Source: Palsa-506 sp963836355
GTDB taxonomy: Bacteria > Actinomycetota > Actinomycetes > Streptosporangiales > Streptosporangiaceae
DNA: 64,000 bases
NCBI GenBank assembly: GCA_963836355.1
Contig: CAWIJO010000006.1
Span: forward strand, 62,001-126,000
Direction of reading: 5' to 3'
Shown here one piece after another: positions 1-9,729 of this stretch (the stretch's first letter is position 1; each line of letters begins with the position of its first letter). The position numbers were made by a program, and so were the translations under genes. A model generated the notes under the pieces. The model was not told the origin of the DNA. It saw nothing but the letters and a program-made list of their open reading frames with translations, and ran no database searches.

Positions 1-973
1 GCCGGCTGGCCGGCCGCACCCGGATGGCCGCAAAGCAGCTGGTCATGACAGCATCGGGGTTGTCTTTGCTGGTCTTGGTGCCCTGCCGCCAGGTCACCGG
101 CTGGATCTGGGCGGCGTGGGCGATGGCGAGCTGCCGCAGGTTCGCCGGCGGGTCAGGATAGGCGGGCTTCGGGGGCTGGCCCAGCCCGCCGTAGGGCCTG
201 GTCTCAGGAATGGCCTCGATCGCATACGCGCTAGTGGTGCCCTTGACCGCGACCGCATACCGCCAGCCCCGGGCGGTCAGCCCCTGCCGGAACAGGGCGT
301 TGTCGCCATAGGCGATGTCGGCCGCCACCACCGGGCGGGCGCCGCCGGCGGCGATCTGCTCCAGGACGCCCCACCCGCCGGGGCCGGTCATCTCCTCGAT
401 CATCTCCAGCGCAAGCCGCCACTTCTCCGTGTGGCGCACCCCGTCGGGGATGCCCGCCCGCTCGCGGCGGCGCCGCGAGCGCGCTGCCGCGACCGGGTCA
501 GCCAGCGCCTGGTCATCCCAGCTTTCCGGGCAGAACAGCCGCCAGTCCGCCGCACAGGACGCCCGCTCGTTCACCAGGTGCACGCTCACCGCGACCTGGC
601 AGTTGCCGATCTTCCCCAGCGTCCCCGAATACTGGCGAGCCACGCACGGCGACGCCTTCCCGTCCTTGGGGAACCCGGTGTCATCCACCACCAGCGCCTC
701 CACCGGCTGGCTGGACGCGAACCACCGTGCCACGTTCCGCCGCACCGCCACGTAGTCCCAGGTCGAGGACGTGATGAACTGCTGCAGCCGCTGATGATCC
801 ACGCCCAGCCGCCCGGCCATCGGTTGCATCGACTTGCGCTGCCCGTCGGTCAGCAGGCCGCGCACGTACAGCTCGCCGGCCGCCCGCTGATCCTTACGCG
901 GCAGCCCGCCGAGCATCTCCGCAGTGAAATCCAGCAGCCGGGGCCGGACCTCCGCGATCTCCTCAGGAGTCAT
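1..973 (-). CDS. IS701-family transposase, 3' end cut by window edge
   Basis: DDE transposase of an IS701-type element. Translated from an ATG at 973 on the minus strand, the frame stays open to base 1, so the C-terminus lies outside the window. It starts MTPEEIAEVRPRL, has the first catalytic Asp in VVDDTGFPKDG (about residue 95) and a second in ADIAYGDNALF. The order of conserved blocks (GLPRKDQR, VDHQRLQQF, QVAVSVHLV) is that of IS701 transposases. The third catalytic residue cannot be seen. The start is the first ATG in frame; no strong ribosome binding site stands out. The opposite strand is also open over this stretch but gives arginine/proline-rich low-complexity protein and is not a gene. 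Confidence 0.85.
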   Translation of the reverse strand, partial: MTPEEIAEVRPRLLDFTAEMLGGLPRKDQRAAGELYVRGLLTDGQRKSMQPMAGRLGVDHQRLQQFITSSTWDYVAVRRNVARWFASSQPVEALVVDDTGFPKDGKASPCVARQYSGTLGKIGNCQVAVSVHLVNERASCAADWRLFCPESWDDQALADPVAAARSRRRRERAGIPDGVRHTEKWRLALEMIEEMTGPGGWGVLEQIAAGGARPVVAADIAYGDNALFRQGLTARGWRYAVAVKGTTSAYAIEAIPETRPYGGLGQPPKPAYPDPPANLRQLAIAHAAQIQPVTWRQGTKTSKDNPDAVMTSCFAAIRVRPASR

Positions 974-1507
974 GCCCGGGATAACACTGCAAAACCCGGC
1001 AGCCATGCCAGACCTAACAAAGTACTATTAAGGCAACTTTCAGCCAGGGATTCGCACGAGTTCAAGGTCAGGCGCGTAACTGACGTGCAGGAATGCGCGG
1101 TGATCGCAGTCAGGCGCCGGGCCAGGCAGGGGGCGATCCCGCTGCGCAGGTGCCCTGCCGCGCTCGTTATCGAACTGTGCCCGCCACGCTGAGCTGACAG
1201 CCAGCGACAAAGAGCGAGGGCAACCAGGTATGCAACGCATGATAACGGTCGAATCCGGACGGGATCGATGGCGGCGGTCCTGAGCACCCAGAAACGATCA
1301 GCGATGCCATGGCAGCGAGATCGCAGCAACGACAGCAGGTGGCTCCATGCCAGTCCGAACGGCTGACCTGGGCGGACCCGCCGCGAGCGACTGCGAGACC
1401 ATCCGGGGGCAGGGCCGAATGAGCTGCGTGGAAATCGGCGTTAGGCGGTTCGAAGAAGGCGTGGTGATCACGCTTGGTAGCGGCGTATGCCGACTGCTCC
1501 CGTGGAT
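974..1507. other. Non-coding interval beside the IS701 copy
   Basis: About 530 bases between the transposase start and the toxin stop. Short open frames exist on both strands but none has convincing protein composition or a ribosome binding site. The part next to 973 presumably carries the end of the IS701 element; with the other end outside the window I could not define its inverted repeat. Nothing else is recognised. Confidence 0.4.
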
Positions 1508-1759
1508 TCAGGAGATGACGCCGATGTTGATGATGTAGACCGTTGCCGCCTGGTCATCGACTTCGTACAGCACGCGGATGTCGCTAGAACGGAGCCGGTA
1601 CACGCCTGTGGCACCCCACGCGACCGCGCTCTGCGGATAGGGCTGATCGGCTAGCAAGGCGATGGCGTGCCGGGCCCGGGCGAACAGGTCCTTGTCCTCG
1701 CTGCGAATGCGGGCCAGGGTGCGAAGCGCCGTCTCCCGGAAGACGACGGTCAGGCTCAT
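1508..1759 (-). CDS. RelE/ParE-type toxin (83 aa)
   Basis: Small type II toxin with the RelE/ParE fold, expected to act as an mRNA interferase or gyrase poison until bound by its antitoxin. The sequence has the usual layout: N-terminal VVFRETALRTLARI helix, a middle helix LFARARHAIALL, then GVYRLRSSDIRVLYEVDD, the beta-hairpin that carries the basic residues, and a hydrophobic end VYIINIGVI. Length is typical. The ATG at 1759 overlaps the antitoxin stop by four bases (ATGA), so the pair is translationally coupled. Which target it has cannot be told from sequence. Confidence 0.85.
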   Translation of the reverse strand: MSLTVVFRETALRTLARIRSEDKDLFARARHAIALLADQPYPQSAVAWGATGVYRLRSSDIRVLYEVDDQAATVYIINIGVIS

Positions 1760-2013
1760 GGCAGTGTCTCTGCCTCGATCCGGTCGAGCGCGTCATCCAG
1801 GTCATCGAGGCTGATCCCGCCACGCCCTGCTGCCTTGTCCGCCAGGTGCGCCGCCAGCGCCGCGCGATCTTCAAGATCGGCGAGGTCATCGATGCCGATC
1901 AGGGCGGCAACCGGATGGCCGTGCTCGCTGATCGTGACGGGGCGGTGGTTCTGCCGTGCCTCGGCGACGAGCTCGCCCAGGTGCGCCTGGGCAGCGGTCA
2001 GCGGATAGGCCAT
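1756..2013 (-). CDS. Phd/YefM-type antitoxin (85 aa)
   Basis: Antitoxin of the RelE-like toxin directly downstream. The N-terminal half MAYPLTAAQAHLGELVAEAR followed by PVTISEHGHPVAALI is the Phd/YefM DNA-binding fold; the acidic C-terminus (SLDDLDDALDRIEAE) is the part that usually wraps the toxin. I place the start at the ATG at 2013 because Phd homology begins there and a direct repeat lies at once upstream, although the frame runs open through a caspase-like fragment to about 2605. The gene ends in ATGA overlap with the toxin. Autoregulation by the complex is expected of the family. Confidence 0.85.
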   Translation of the reverse strand: MAYPLTAAQAHLGELVAEARQNHRPVTISEHGHPVAALIGIDDLADLEDRAALAAHLADKAAGRGGISLDDLDDALDRIEAETLP

Positions 2014-2041
2014 GCAGTGACCGTAACACCGTGCAGTGACC
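2013..2041 (-). promoter_or_regulatory. Direct repeat at the antitoxin start, candidate operator
   Basis: The ten-base word TGCAGTGACC occurs at 2013-2022 and again at 2032-2041, 19 bases apart, immediately before the antitoxin ATG. Phd-type antitoxins commonly bind such repeats to repress their own operon. That this is the operator is inference. Confidence 0.45.
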
Positions 2042-2109
2042 TCAGCGGGCAGGAACACCGGGCGACCTGGCCGGCGTGCCCGGGGGACGGCCAGAGCGCT
2101 GATTCCAGT

Positions 2110-2568
2110 TACTTGCGTAAGCGGCCGGGCACCGGCGCTCGCGGCGCAGCTGATGCTGACCAGCTCCCCCTGCACCCCGAAGGTCCACTTGCCGGGCGTC
2201 TGATTCGGTGTGGCTTCCCGGACCTTGTCGTAGATGTAGTCGTACATCTCATCCAGCGCGACCAGCCCGTCCTGGTCCCGGTCTGCGTCCCCGGTTTCCA
2301 GCCCCTGTACCAGGGCGCTGGTGAACACCGACGGCGCCAGCTCGTAGGTATCGGCCAGCTCATCGCCCTCGAACGCGTACTCCATCGAGCTGGACGCGGT
2401 GATCACCGCCCGGCCCCGCCCGCCGAACTGCGACTCAACCCCGATCTCCGCGCCGGCCCTGGCCGTCATGCCGCGCTCGAACGCGCCCGCATAGCAGCAG
2501 TCCAGCAGCAGCACTACCCGCCGCGAGCGGCTACGGTTCATGCGGCGGTTGACGAAGTCTGCCGCCAC
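2110..2568 (-). pseudogene. C-terminal half of a caspase-family (peptidase C14) protein
   Basis: The open frame that leads into the antitoxin encodes the second half of a bacterial caspase-like protease: RVVLLLDCCYAGAF holds the catalytic cysteine, followed by GGRGRAVITASSSMEYAFEG, SVFTSALVQGLETG, DRDQDGLVALDEMYDYIYDK and TPGKWTFGVQGEL, an order familiar from actinobacterial caspase proteins. The N-terminal half with the catalytic histidine is missing; upstream there is only the end of another gene 40 bases away. After GEL the frame continues as unrelated sequence into the antitoxin, so this looks like a truncated relic next to a toxin-antitoxin insertion. It is unlikely to be active. Confidence 0.7.
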
Positions 2569-2608
2569 CGCGGTCGCGCCCGGGACGCGTTGCGCTGAGT
2601 CAGCCTGA

Positions 2609-3151
2609 TTAGCCCGCGATGCGGCTGCGGCCGGTGTCGATCATTTGCTGCATGTACGGCGGCCAGTCGGCGGTGAGCTGGCTGGCGATTGCCTGGCGTA
2701 CAAAATCGCGCTCGGCGTCGGTAACTTCCTGCTCGCCGGCCGGCCCGTAGAGCAGGAGCCGTGTCGCGGCGTTGCAGATGAAGATGTGGGCCCGCTGGGA
2801 GATCGTTAAGAACATCGCCGGGAATGGGCCGTCCTGAAGTTCTTGGACTGCGCCTTCCCAGTCGATGCCGAGTTGCGCCCAGGACGTTCCGGCGGTGGTG
2901 AACATGCGGGTCAGGTCGGAGAAGAAGACGACCCGCGATCCCTTCTTGCTGGCGTACAGGTCGGCGCAGCCGAGGATCTGGAAGCCGTCGCGGCTGAGCG
3001 AATCGCGCGCGATCATCCCCGGCGCGATTGCTAACGCGGCCTCGGCCAGGCCGCCGCCTCCCGGCCACGGCAGCCCGTGCACGAGCCAGTAAGAAGGGCG
3101 CAGCAGCTCATCGGCGGCACGGATGTCATCGGGTCGTGGGTATGGCTGCAT
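2609..3151 (-). CDS. Conserved-looking hypothetical protein (180 aa)
   Basis: No function recognised. I take the ATG at 3151 because AGGAA lies nine bases before it; a GTG at 3160 is in the same frame. The protein is soluble, starts MQPYPRPDDIRAADELL, contains SYWLVHGLPWPGGGGLAEAAL and SRVVFFSDLTRMFTTAGTSW, and ends DTGRSRIAG. Composition and codon use look genuinely coding. It lies between a caspase relic and a relaxase remnant on the same strand, so it may be accessory cargo of a former conjugative element, but that rests on position only. Confidence 0.6.
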   Translation of the reverse strand: MQPYPRPDDIRAADELLRPSYWLVHGLPWPGGGGLAEAALAIAPGMIARDSLSRDGFQILGCADLYASKKGSRVVFFSDLTRMFTTAGTSWAQLGIDWEGAVQELQDGPFPAMFLTISQRAHIFICNAATRLLLYGPAGEQEVTDAERDFVRQAIASQLTADWPPYMQQMIDTGRSRIAG

Positions 3152-3203
3152 GACGGTCACTTCCTGCCCGGCCTCCGGACCATGATGCAGGAGCGTGCTG
3201 ACA

Positions 3204-4150
3204 TCAGCTGGCGGCCTCCCGTTTCAGACATTCCTGGGCAGCTCTCTGGGCGATGGCGGGTGCGGGTTGCATCTGGGGCCCGGGCGGCTGGAGGATCGCG
3301 TCGCGGTCGCGGGCGGTCCAGGCTGGCCAGGCTTCGCCCTGGTCCTCGTAGTCGGGATCCTGGCTGGGCACCCGTACTCCCTTGCGCTCGTCCAGGCGTT
3401 CCCGGACCGCGCGGCGTTCGGCGGCGAGCCGGGTGATCCATTCAGGTGTCTCGTACGACTCCGCGCCCTGCGCGAGGGCCAGCTGGTCGCGTTCGTGGTC
3501 GGTCACGACCGGTTCTGCGGACCGGAGCGGCTCGAACCGCTGGTCTGGGTGGCGGCGGCGGAGTTCGGAGTCGGCGGCGACGGCCAGGTGCCGGGTCTGC
3601 TCGGTCGCGTGCTCCCAGTCGCGGCGGGCTTGCATGGTCTGTTCCAGCGCGGTTTCCTGGGCGCGGTAGAAGGCCTCCATGGCTGCGCAGGACCGGGCGA
3701 TTGTCTCGTGCCGTCCGGCGCGTTCTTGCTGGCCGCGCTGGCGGGCGATGCGTTCCTCGGCCTGGGCCCGGATCGCGACCAGGTTCGCGTCGTCCGCGCT
3801 GACCCGGTCCCCTGCAGCTCGCGGCCGACGTGGCGGGGCGCCCAGGCGGTCTCCGCAGCGTAGGTGCCGCGCATGTGCAGCAGCGACCCGTCCGGCAGGC
3901 TGCGCAGGTCTATGCCGTCGACCGGGCCGAGCGCGGCGAATGCCGAGTGCCAGGCGGCGCGTTTCTCGGGGCTGTCTCCGGTGGGTTCGTGGCCGATCGG
4001 CTCGGTGGGATGGTCGTAGGCGTACAGCTCGCGGTAGGCGCCGATGCTAGCTGCGCGGTGCTGCCATTCGAGCCGGTCCAGCGGGTCGTCGGGTACCGGG
4101 CCGAGAGTACCGATAGCCCATCGCTCAAGGGCCGCCTCTGAGGCCGCCCC
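3204..4150 (-). pseudogene. C-terminal remnant of a MobF (TrwC/TraI-type) relaxase
   Basis: Reading from about 4150 in one frame and then, after a frameshift near 3815, in another gives one continuous relaxase tail: LERWAIGTLGPVP, WQHRAASIGAYRELYAYDHP, AFAALGPVDGIDLR, AETAWAPRHVGREL, then GDRVSADDANLVAIRAQAEE, RHLAVAADSELRRRHPDQRF and DPDYEDQGEAWPAW. This matches my memory of the alanine-rich C-terminal region of large actinobacterial MobF relaxases. The relaxase domain and helicase motifs are absent, so only about 310 residues of a protein usually over 1000 remain. It points to a former integrative conjugative element or plasmid. Confidence 0.7.
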
Positions 4151-4199
4151 CTAGCTAGTCGCCGTCCGGCGGGGGTGCCTGGCCCCGCCCGGCGGCCGG

Positions 4200-6623
4200 T
4201 TACTCGCTGCGCAGGATCTGCCCGGCGTGCAGGCGCGCGGCGCGCCGCTGGGGCCAGGCGGCCAGCGCGTTCGTGGCCAGGAGGGCAGCCGGGGCGATCA
4301 AGAGCAGGGCCAGGAGAGCCACCGGCGGGTGGTACGCCAGGGGGGTGAAACCGGCCACCGTGCGCCAGATGGCCCGGCCGAGCGCGATGCCCAGCGGCAC
4401 TCCGAAGATCAGGCCGATCAGGGCCAGCAGGCTGGCCTGGGTCGTGACCACCAGCCGCGCCTGCTGCCGGGTGAGCCCGAGCACGCGGAGCACCGCCAGC
4501 TCGTGACGCCGGCGGCGGACCGCGATGGACAGGGCGTGACCGACGGCGCTGATGGCCAGCAGCGCCAGGAAGGCGCTCAGCGCGACGGGCAGCAGCTCCA
4601 GGTCCTGGATCTCCTGGACCTCGGGGATCGGATCCGGTGGCGTGAAGGTGAAGGCCTTGCCGCCCGGGATCGCCGCCGCCACCGCGTCGAGTCGGCGCGC
4701 GGCGGCCCGGACGTCCACGCCCGCCCGCAGCGACACGGTCGCGGCGTGGAACTTGAACCCGTAGCGCGCGCCTTCGAAGATGCGGTCGTACCCCGCGGGA
4801 GTGAGCCAGGCCCCATCGGCGTACCCGTTGTGCGGTCCCGGGGGAACGAAGCCGATGCCGGTGACCCGGGCGGCCCTCGAGATGGGGGTACCGCCGGTCA
4901 GCCGGACCACGGAGCCCGTCTTCGCGTGCAGCTCCTGCGCGGTTGTCGGGGCCAGCACGATCTCGTCCGGGCTGGCGGGCATCCGCCCGGCTGTGAGCAC
5001 GACCGCCGGCCGCTTGCCGCCCACGGGGGCGTAGGTGAAGCTCTCGATCGAGACCTGGCCGGACTGCGCGCCGCCGATGCGGGCGTCGTCGACCCCGGTC
5101 ACGTCCCGGTCGGCCGCCACGGCGCGCAGCACCCGGCTGGCCGGCCCGAAATCATGCCCGTTGTAGCCGAAGAACGTGGTCAGCTGCCACGTCTGCCCGA
5201 ACCGGGCCGGGTGGCTGGCCGCATCGGAGACCCCGGCCGAGAAGGTGAACGCCGCCAGCACCCCCAGTACGCCGACCACAGCGCCCACCAGGGCCGACCG
5301 GACGGGCATGGTGGAGCGCCCGCGGCCGGGCTCGAGCGCGAACCGGGCCCCCACCACCAGGGGAACCGGGAAGTTCGCGGCGGCGGCCCCGGCCGCGACC
5401 ACGGACCGGCGCTGCGGCCCCCGCCGCCGCCCGGCGCTCAGCGCGGCCGCCGCGGCCGCCGCCGACCCGGCCAGGGTCAGCAGCGGGACGATGACCCAGC
5501 CGGGACCCAGGACCACCCAGTCCACGTCGATCCCCGGATGGGGCTCGGCGATCGACGCCAGTCCGATCGGCATCCATCGCGAGGCCACGATGGCCCCGGC
5601 CACGCCCAGCGTGGCGCCAGCCAGCCCGGCCAAGAAGGGCCCGGCCGCGGCGGCCGCTATGGCCTGCTGGCGGGTCATGCCGACGGACTGCAGCACCTGA
5701 AGATCCGCCGCGCTGGCCGACGTGTACCGGGCCACGGACTGGCCGATGAGGAACAGGGCCGCGGCCAGCGCCGCGAGCCCGAACGCCAGCAGGCAGGCCG
5801 CCTCGTACGCGGACACCTTATGCATGGGATCGCCGATTTGCTGCAGGTTGTCCCAGACGTCGATGTCGTCACGCCCGGTTACCCGGGCCAGGTCGGCCCG
5901 GAAGGCCGGAATCGCGGCCTGGCCGCCTTTGAGCCGGACCAGTGCGTTGATGTAGGCCTGCCCATTCGTGCCCATCATGTTGGCGCGGTACCGCGCGAAC
6001 AGGGCGGGCGTGGTGAGGATGCCACCCGGCGACCCGGGCGTGTCAGCGTCCAGACCCCACGGGGTACGGCCCACGCCCACGATCCGGGCCCGGATCTTCG
6101 GGCCGAGAGGCGGCCCGGTGGATCCGTCGTACCCCTGGTTGGCCTGCTGCACGCTGGCCAGTTCCAGCGTCAGCCAGTCCCCCACGTGCTTGCCGGAGGA
6201 CGCGGCAAACTTGGGCGTAACGATGACCTCGTCGGCGCGGCGCGGGTTGAACAGCCGTCCGGCCACCATGACGGGCCGCTCGATGGTCCTGGTCATCTGG
6301 TCGTCGGCCAGCGGGAACCCGGTGGCCGCCCCCGGGTATCCCTGGGCCTCGTACCCGAACACCACCGGGAACCTGGTCAGCGCGGCGACTTCGGGCAGGG
6401 CCGCGACCTTGGCCCAGTCGAACCCCGGCTGGTTGGGCAGCACCGTGGCGGTCGCGGGCAGCGTGCGGGCCCAGAGCCGGTCGAACGCGGTCTGGCCGCG
6501 GCGCGCACCCGCAATGGAGGTCAGGACGGTCCCGGTGGCCAGCGCGATGAGCAGGGCCAGGACGGCCAGCGACCGCCACCGCCAGCGCGCGTCCAGGCGC
6601 AGCCAGGTCACGGTGATCAGCAC
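4200..6623 (-). CDS. FtsX-family ABC transporter permease (807 aa)
   Basis: Large membrane protein of the MacB/FtsX permease type. Start taken at GTG 6623 (VLITVTWLRLDARW) with GGGGGAG just upstream; the frame is open further but loses coding character. Order: N-terminal membrane helix (SLAVLALLIALATGTVL), a long extracytoplasmic domain, helices around AACLLAFGLAALAAALFLIG, FLAGLAGATLGVAGAIV and VLGPGWVIVPLLTLAGSA, a second extracytoplasmic domain, and a final FtsX block with LLPVALSAFLALLAISAVGH and RRRHELAVLRVLGLTRQQA. Two FtsX units in one chain is the usual actinobacterial form. No ATP-binding partner is adjacent, so its substrate and partner are unknown. It ends about 50 bases before the relaxase remnant. 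Confidence 0.85.
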   Translation of the reverse strand: MLITVTWLRLDARWRWRSLAVLALLIALATGTVLTSIAGARRGQTAFDRLWARTLPATATVLPNQPGFDWAKVAALPEVAALTRFPVVFGYEAQGYPGAATGFPLADDQMTRTIERPVMVAGRLFNPRRADEVIVTPKFAASSGKHVGDWLTLELASVQQANQGYDGSTGPPLGPKIRARIVGVGRTPWGLDADTPGSPGGILTTPALFARYRANMMGTNGQAYINALVRLKGGQAAIPAFRADLARVTGRDDIDVWDNLQQIGDPMHKVSAYEAACLLAFGLAALAAALFLIGQSVARYTSASAADLQVLQSVGMTRQQAIAAAAAGPFLAGLAGATLGVAGAIVASRWMPIGLASIAEPHPGIDVDWVVLGPGWVIVPLLTLAGSAAAAAAALSAGRRRGPQRRSVVAAGAAAANFPVPLVVGARFALEPGRGRSTMPVRSALVGAVVGVLGVLAAFTFSAGVSDAASHPARFGQTWQLTTFFGYNGHDFGPASRVLRAVAADRDVTGVDDARIGGAQSGQVSIESFTYAPVGGKRPAVVLTAGRMPASPDEIVLAPTTAQELHAKTGSVVRLTGGTPISRAARVTGIGFVPPGPHNGYADGAWLTPAGYDRIFEGARYGFKFHAATVSLRAGVDVRAAARRLDAVAAAIPGGKAFTFTPPDPIPEVQEIQDLELLPVALSAFLALLAISAVGHALSIAVRRRRHELAVLRVLGLTRQQARLVVTTQASLLALIGLIFGVPLGIALGRAIWRTVAGFTPLAYHPPVALLALLLIAPAALLATNALAAWPQRRAARLHAGQILRSE

Positions 6624-7190
6624 GGCCCGCTCCCCCGGCCATCCGCCCGGCGGCGACCGGCCACGCGGCCACGGCCCCCCACGCCCTCCATGGGTATGAG
6701 TAGATAGCCCGCCCGGGGCCGGCGGCAAGGGTGCCGGAACGACCAGTCTGCGGTGGGTACCCCCACCCCGGACGGCGTGGTGGCATCCCGCACCCGGCCA
6801 CGGCGGCCCGCGGCCGGCCGGGCCGCGATCAGGCCGCGGGGCCGGTGCTGGTCCTGGCACCCCGCACGGAGCCAACGGGGCGAGTGGTTCACTAACAGGC
6901 GACCGATCAGCTGGGCCTAAACAGGGCAGACACAGCGCGGCGCGTCCAATCTGGGCGCCTGTCGGGCATGATCGAGCGTGTCAACGAGACAAGCGCTCGG
7001 GTGCCACAGATTCTTCTGCGTGGTGTTCGCGATCATGCCGAATGAGTTGCGGGGCGTGCCGAACGGCGGCACTGCGTGCGGTCTCCCTGACATCCGCCGT
7101 CACTCAGCGTGACGTTTTTGTGATCCACATACCCCGATGATCGCCGCCGGCTCGGCGCGGCCTTTCTGACCCAAGGTCACCGCCAAGCCC
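6624..7190. other. Non-coding region before the IS insertion
   Basis: About 570 bases holding the upstream region of the permease and ending at an AGCCC target duplication. No credible gene on either strand. The sequence continues on the far side of the IS at 9612, so 6624-7190 plus 9612-9729 was one intergenic region before insertion. Confidence 0.5.
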
Positions 7191-9606
7191 CAGGACTCCT
7201 GACATAGAGCCAGGTGTCCAGGTGATTGTGGCGGGCTGATCTGCATTTACGTCGTGTCGCTCACGTCGCCTATGCCCGGGTTGTGAGAAAATCGATGCAA
7301 GGATAACGGCTGGCGGATGGGGTGGATGATGGCTCGTATGCTTGGCCAGCTTCCGCTCCCGCTGCTGCCGGCCGGGGCGGCCGAGGTCGCCCCGGGAGTG
7401 GGCCTGCTCACCGGGGAAGATGGCGGGCTGGTGGTCGTGCACGGGCTGGCCACCTTCGCCTGGGACGCGGAGGATGAGGCGGGGCGGAGGCTGGCCGCGG
7501 TGCAGCTGGTCCGGCTGCGCGCGGCGTCGCAACTCCAGGTGGCGGGGGCGTTCGGGGTGGACCCGGCCACGATCTGGCGGTGGGACCAGGCGCTGTCTTC
7601 GGGCGGGGTGGCCGGGCTGGTCCGGGCTCGCTGCGGGCCGAAGGGCGCGTCGAGGCTGACGGCGGAGGTCATCGCGCGGATTCGCGAGCTGGACGGGGCG
7701 GGCAAGACTCTGCGCGAGATCGCCGGCCTCGCCGGGGTGTCGACGTTCAGCGTCCGCAGCGCGCTCGGCCGGGTCGCCTCCCGCAGCCGGGCCCCGGCGG
7801 CTGGGCATGGTGATGCCGGCCGGGATAGTACGCCTGATCAGCGGGACGGCGAGGCGGCCGCGGGCAAGCCGCTGCCGGTGCTGCCTGACCCGGTGCCCCG
7901 GGACGGGGAGCGGGCGCTGGCCCGGTGGGGGCTGCTCGGCGAAGGCGCCGGGCCGGTCTTCGCCCCCGGCGCGCGGTATCCGCTGGCAGGCATGCTGCTG
8001 GCCTTCCCGCCGCTGGAGGCAACCGGGCTGCTCGATGCCGCCCGCCAGGTCTACGGCCGGCTCCGTAACGGCTACTACGGGCTGCCCGCCACGCTGCTGA
8101 CCTTGGTGTTCCTGGCTCTGGCCGGCGAGCCCCGGGCCGAGGGTGCCACCCGCATCCCGCCCGCCGCGCTGGGCCGGGTGCTGGGCCTGGACAGGGCGCC
8201 GGAGGTCAAGACGATCCGCCGCAAGCTCGGCGAGCTCGCCGCGGCCGGCAAGGCAGCCGAACTGGTGATGGCGCTGGCCCGCCGTCACGCCCAGGCCAGG
8301 CCAGGCGCCTTCGGGTACTTGTACGTGGACGGGCATGCCCGCGCCTACAACGGCACCCGCACCGTGCAGAAGACCCACGTCGCCAGGCTGAAGTTCCCCG
8401 CCCCCGCCACCATGGAGACCTGGGTCACCGATCAGGACGGCGACCCGGTGTTCATGGTCGTCGCCGAGCCGTCGGAATCCCTGGCCGGCGAGCTGAAACG
8501 GCTGCTCCCGGACCTGCGCCAGGTCGTGGGCGAGGGTCGGCAGGTGACGGTGTGCTTCGACCGGGGCGGCTGGTCCCCGGCCCTGTTCGCCGACATCACC
8601 GAGGCCGGGTTCGACCTGCTCACCTGGCGCAAAGGACCCGTTCCTGACGTCCCGGCAGGCACGTTCGCGACCATCACCTGCACCGACGACCGCAGCCGCG
8701 AGCATGAGTACGATCTGGCCGACACGATGGTGTCGCTGGACATCGGCGACGGGCCGCGCAAAGGCCAGACGGTAAGGCTGCGGCAGGTCACCCGCCGCGT
8801 GCCCGCGCGGCACAGCGCTGTCCGGCAGATCCACGCGCTGACCTCCCGGAAGGATCTCGCGGCCGGGGAGGGTGCTGGCGGCTGACCTCGCGATGGCGGG
8901 AGGAGAACTACTTCCGCTACGTCCGCACCCACTTCGCCCTCGACGCCCTCGACTCCTACGCCGCCGCCCCCGACAACCCTGACCGGCTGGTCCCCAACCC
9001 CGCGAAGAAGGCCGCCGCCGCCCAGGTCCGCAGCGCCGAGGCCCTCGCCGCAGCCGCCGAAGCCCAGCGGGACGCCAGCCTCGCCGCGCTGCGGAACCCG
9101 CCCCCAGGCCAGCCGGCCCTGATCACCAACCAGATGATCAACGCCCTGGGCGCCCCGGCCGAGGCCGCCTGGGCCGGACTCGAAGCCGCCGAGGACGCCG
9201 CCGCTGCGGTCCCGGCCCGCATCCGCCTCGGTGAGACAGCCCCGGACATGGTCCGTCTCGAAGCCGAGGTCAAGCAGATCACCCACGCCATCCGGATGGC
9301 CGCCTACAACGCCGAAACCACCCTGGCCCGCGCACTCGGCGCCCACTACGCCCGTGCTAGCGACGAGGCCTACGCGCTCATCCGCGAAGCCCTCGCCGCA
9401 TCTGGTGACATCGTCCCTGGCCACGGCGAACTGCTGGTCCGCCTCGACCCGCTCACCGCCCCACGGCGCACCCAGGCCCTGGCCGCACTCTGCGACCAGC
9501 TCACCCAAGACCGAGCCCGCTACCCCGGCACCGGCCTCGTCCTGCGCTACCAGGTCAAACCCCACCCCGGCCCTGCATGATCCTTCTCCCTATGTCAGGA
9601 GTCCTG
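7191..9606 (+). mobile_element. 2416-bp insertion sequence with 17-bp perfect ends and 5-bp target duplication
   Basis: The left end CAGGACTCCTGACATAG (7191-7207) is repeated exactly in inverted form at 9590-9606. The element is flanked by the same five bases, AGCCC, at 7186-7190 and 9607-9611, which is direct proof of one transposition event. The single internal gene is a DDE transposase interrupted by a frameshift. I cannot assign the IS family with confidence. Confidence 0.92.
7317..9580 (+). pseudogene. DDE transposase with a -1 frameshift near 8860
   Basis: First frame 7317-8885: an N-terminal helix-turn-helix (LQVAGAFGVDPATIWRWDQA), a second one (LREIAGLAGVSTFSVRSALG), then catalytic Asp in YLYVDGHARAYNG and in VCFDRGGWSPALF. 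The third catalytic residue lies in the other frame, in RWREENYFRYVRTHFALDAL, from about 8850 to 9580. The shift falls in the G-rich stretch GCGGCCGGGGAGGG. Joining the frames gives a normal-looking protein of about 750 residues. Because the element ends and target duplication are intact, this may be a recent inactivation, a sequencing error, or programmed -1 frameshifting; there is no classic A-rich slippery site. Confidence 0.75.
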
Positions 9607-9729
9607 AGCCCAGGTAACCCGTCGGCGATGCGAGCGACGTCTGGCCACCGGTGGCCAGATCCTGCCTGGTCTGGCGCGCGCTGTATGCGGCCTGACCGGA
9701 TGTCCCAGGCTCGCCAACTATCAGGAAAC

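Noticed and set aside
1040..1538. Several small open frames (about 60-120 codons) on both strands
   Set aside because: No ribosome binding sites, no recognisable composition or motifs, and mutual overlap.
4227..6707. Very long open frame on the plus strand opposite the permease
   Set aside because: Protein would be Arg/Gly/Gln-rich low complexity without motifs; it is the mirror of the FtsX permease frame in GC-rich DNA.
7191..9606. Assigning the IS to a named family
   Set aside because: The domain order is clear but I could not match it safely to a family from memory, so it is left unassigned.
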